NCBI GenBank assembly: GCA_039026555.1
Contig: JBCCMB010000005.1
Location: 1-55,059 of the forward strand
Direction of reading: 5' to 3'
DNA: 55,059 bases
DNA from: JBCCMB01 sp039026555
GTDB lineage: Bacteria; Pseudomonadota; Alphaproteobacteria; Caulobacterales; Hyphomonadaceae
Part shown: one piece after another, positions 54,308 through 55,059 of the stretch
How the letters are laid out: every line of letters starts with the position of its first letter
Position numbering within the stretch: the stretch's first letter is position 1
Position numbers and translations under genes: made by a program
Notes under the pieces: generated by a model
What the model was told of the DNA's origin: nothing
Databases searched by the model: none
What the model saw: only the letters and a program-made list of their open reading frames with translations

Positions 54308-55059
54308 TGGCTGTTCTCGTTATTGCTGATCATTCCAACGACGCCCTGGGCGACGCCACGGGCAAGACCGTGACGGCTGCAAAAGCGTACGGCGGCGACA
54401 TCGATGTTCTCGTGGCCGGCGAAGGCGCGGGTGCAGCGGCGGAAGCCGCCTCCAAACTGGACGGCGTGCGCAAGGTTTTGCAGGCTGAAGGTCCGGCCTA
54501 CAAAAAGCAACTCGCCGAAGCGATGGACGCGCTGGTCGTGCCGCTCGCGGCGAATTACGACGCGATCTTCGCGCCGGCTACAACCACGGGCAAAAACATC
54601 TGCCCGCGCATCGCGGCCAAGCTGGACGTGATGCAATTGTCCGACATCACTGGCGTGATCGATCAGGACACGTTTGAGCGTCCGATCTATGCGGGCAACG
54701 CGATTTTGACGGTGAAATCCTCCGACTCGAAAAAGGTTGTGACTGTGCGCACCACAGCGTTTGAGGCGGCGGGAGCCGGCGGCTCGGCGCCTGTCGAGGC
54801 GTTGGACGCGCCGGCTGGGCCGTTCAAATCCGAATTCGTCAATGAAGAGCTGTCGAAATCGGATCGTCCGGAACTAACGTCCGCCAAGCGCATCGTCTCC
54901 GGCGGCCGCGCCTTAGGCTCGGATGAAGACTTCCAGAAATTCATCTTCCCATTGGCGGACAAGCTCGGCGCTGCGGTCGGCGCCTCGCGCGCGGCGGTGG
55001 ACGCCGGTTATGCGCCGAACGACTATCAAGTCGGTCAAACCGGCAAAGTCGTTGCGCCG
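54307..55059 (+). CDS. etfA: Electron transfer flavoprotein, alpha subunit (3' end outside window)
   Basis: 251 codons of an uninterrupted frame, running off the end of the window. The N-terminus MAVLVIADHSNDALG is typical. The later segment ATTTGKNICPRIAAKLD and the FAD-binding GGRALGSDEDF with SRAAVDAGYAPNDYQVGQTGK match ETF alpha. It starts in overlap with the etfB stop, showing coupled translation; the two form a heterodimer. About 60 residues are missing on the right. Confidence 0.96.
   Translation, partial: MAVLVIADHSNDALGDATGKTVTAAKAYGGDIDVLVAGEGAGAAAEAASKLDGVRKVLQAEGPAYKKQLAEAMDALVVPLAANYDAIFAPATTTGKNICPRIAAKLDVMQLSDITGVIDQDTFERPIYAGNAILTVKSSDSKKVVTVRTTAFEAAGAGGSAPVEALDAPAGPFKSEFVNEELSKSDRPELTSAKRIVSGGRALGSDEDFQKFIFPLADKLGAAVGASRAAVDAGYAPNDYQVGQTGKVVAP

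Noticed and set aside
48488..55059. A complete diversity-generating retroelement next to the TIR-FGE gene
   Set aside because: I searched both strands around the gene and found no reverse transcriptase, no accessory gene and no template repeat copy. Only a remote-target hypothesis remains.

Overview
The window reads as ordinary, densely packed chromosome of an alphaproteobacterium. Supporting signs are a Suv3-like helicase followed by an S4 protein, 7Fe ferredoxin and CarD, an RpoH-type sigma factor, the DUF3450/TtpC/ExbB/ExbD/TonB/TPR cluster, a (2S)-methylsuccinyl-CoA dehydrogenase of the ethylmalonyl-CoA pathway, and a KLGP-type intergenic palindrome. A relative of the Caulobacterales/Hyphomonadaceae fits best, but the genus cannot be fixed from the sequence alone. 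No rRNA, prophage, integrase, transposase or CRISPR array is visible. Two tRNA genes are present, Gln(TTG) and Pro(CGG).

Layout. 0-6.4 kb holds RNA handling and transcription: helicase, S4 protein, fdxA, carD with its terminator, rpoH, and a convergent nuclease-fold protein. 6.5-12.7 kb holds an acyl-CoA synthetase/MaoC pair, msrB, an uncharacterised histidine-containing membrane protein and a lipoprotein prolyl oligopeptidase. 12.7-18.7 kb is one minus-strand operon for a TonB energising complex. 18.7-19.6 kb is a noncoding stretch with a palindromic operator-like site and the two tRNAs. 19.5-25 kb has sppA and an oligopeptide permease (OppA, B and C, without ATPases). 25-33.8 kb has small metabolic and envelope genes, another acyl-CoA synthetase, an AbgT transporter and an H-NS-like protein. 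33.9-43 kb has an ATP-dependent DNA ligase, MscS, folE, cysS, an ExoD protein, a NifU-like scaffold, CreD and an acyltransferase. 43-48.4 kb has a single-domain response regulator, ZapE, methylsuccinyl-CoA dehydrogenase (mcd), a HIG1-like protein and a cobalamin adenosyltransferase. 48.5-53.3 kb is the most accessory-looking part: a TIR-transmembrane-FGE protein, a block of palindromic repeats, htpX, and two TonB-like genes without ExbB/ExbD. The window ends in etfBA, with etfA cut off.

How genes fit together. Mcd passes electrons to ETF, and the adenosyltransferase makes the coenzyme B12 that ethylmalonyl-CoA and methylmalonyl-CoA mutases need, so 45-55 kb carries several parts of an ethylmalonyl-CoA/acyl-CoA economy that the two acyl-CoA synthetases would feed. 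The TonB operon supplies energy to outer-membrane receptors encoded elsewhere. The two extra TonB-like proteins near 52-53 kb share a cysteine-spaced C-terminal domain with it.

Best candidates for something new: (i) the C-terminal tail of the TIR-FGE protein (50444-50515) looks like the variable region of a diversity-generating retroelement target and is followed by a GAGA-loop hairpin, although no reverse transcriptase or template repeat is in the window; (ii) a perfect 12-bp hairpin partly covers the ribosome-binding site of the membrane protease gene htpX and is joined to a composite inverted-repeat element; (iii) a 54-codon gene sits directly behind mcd.
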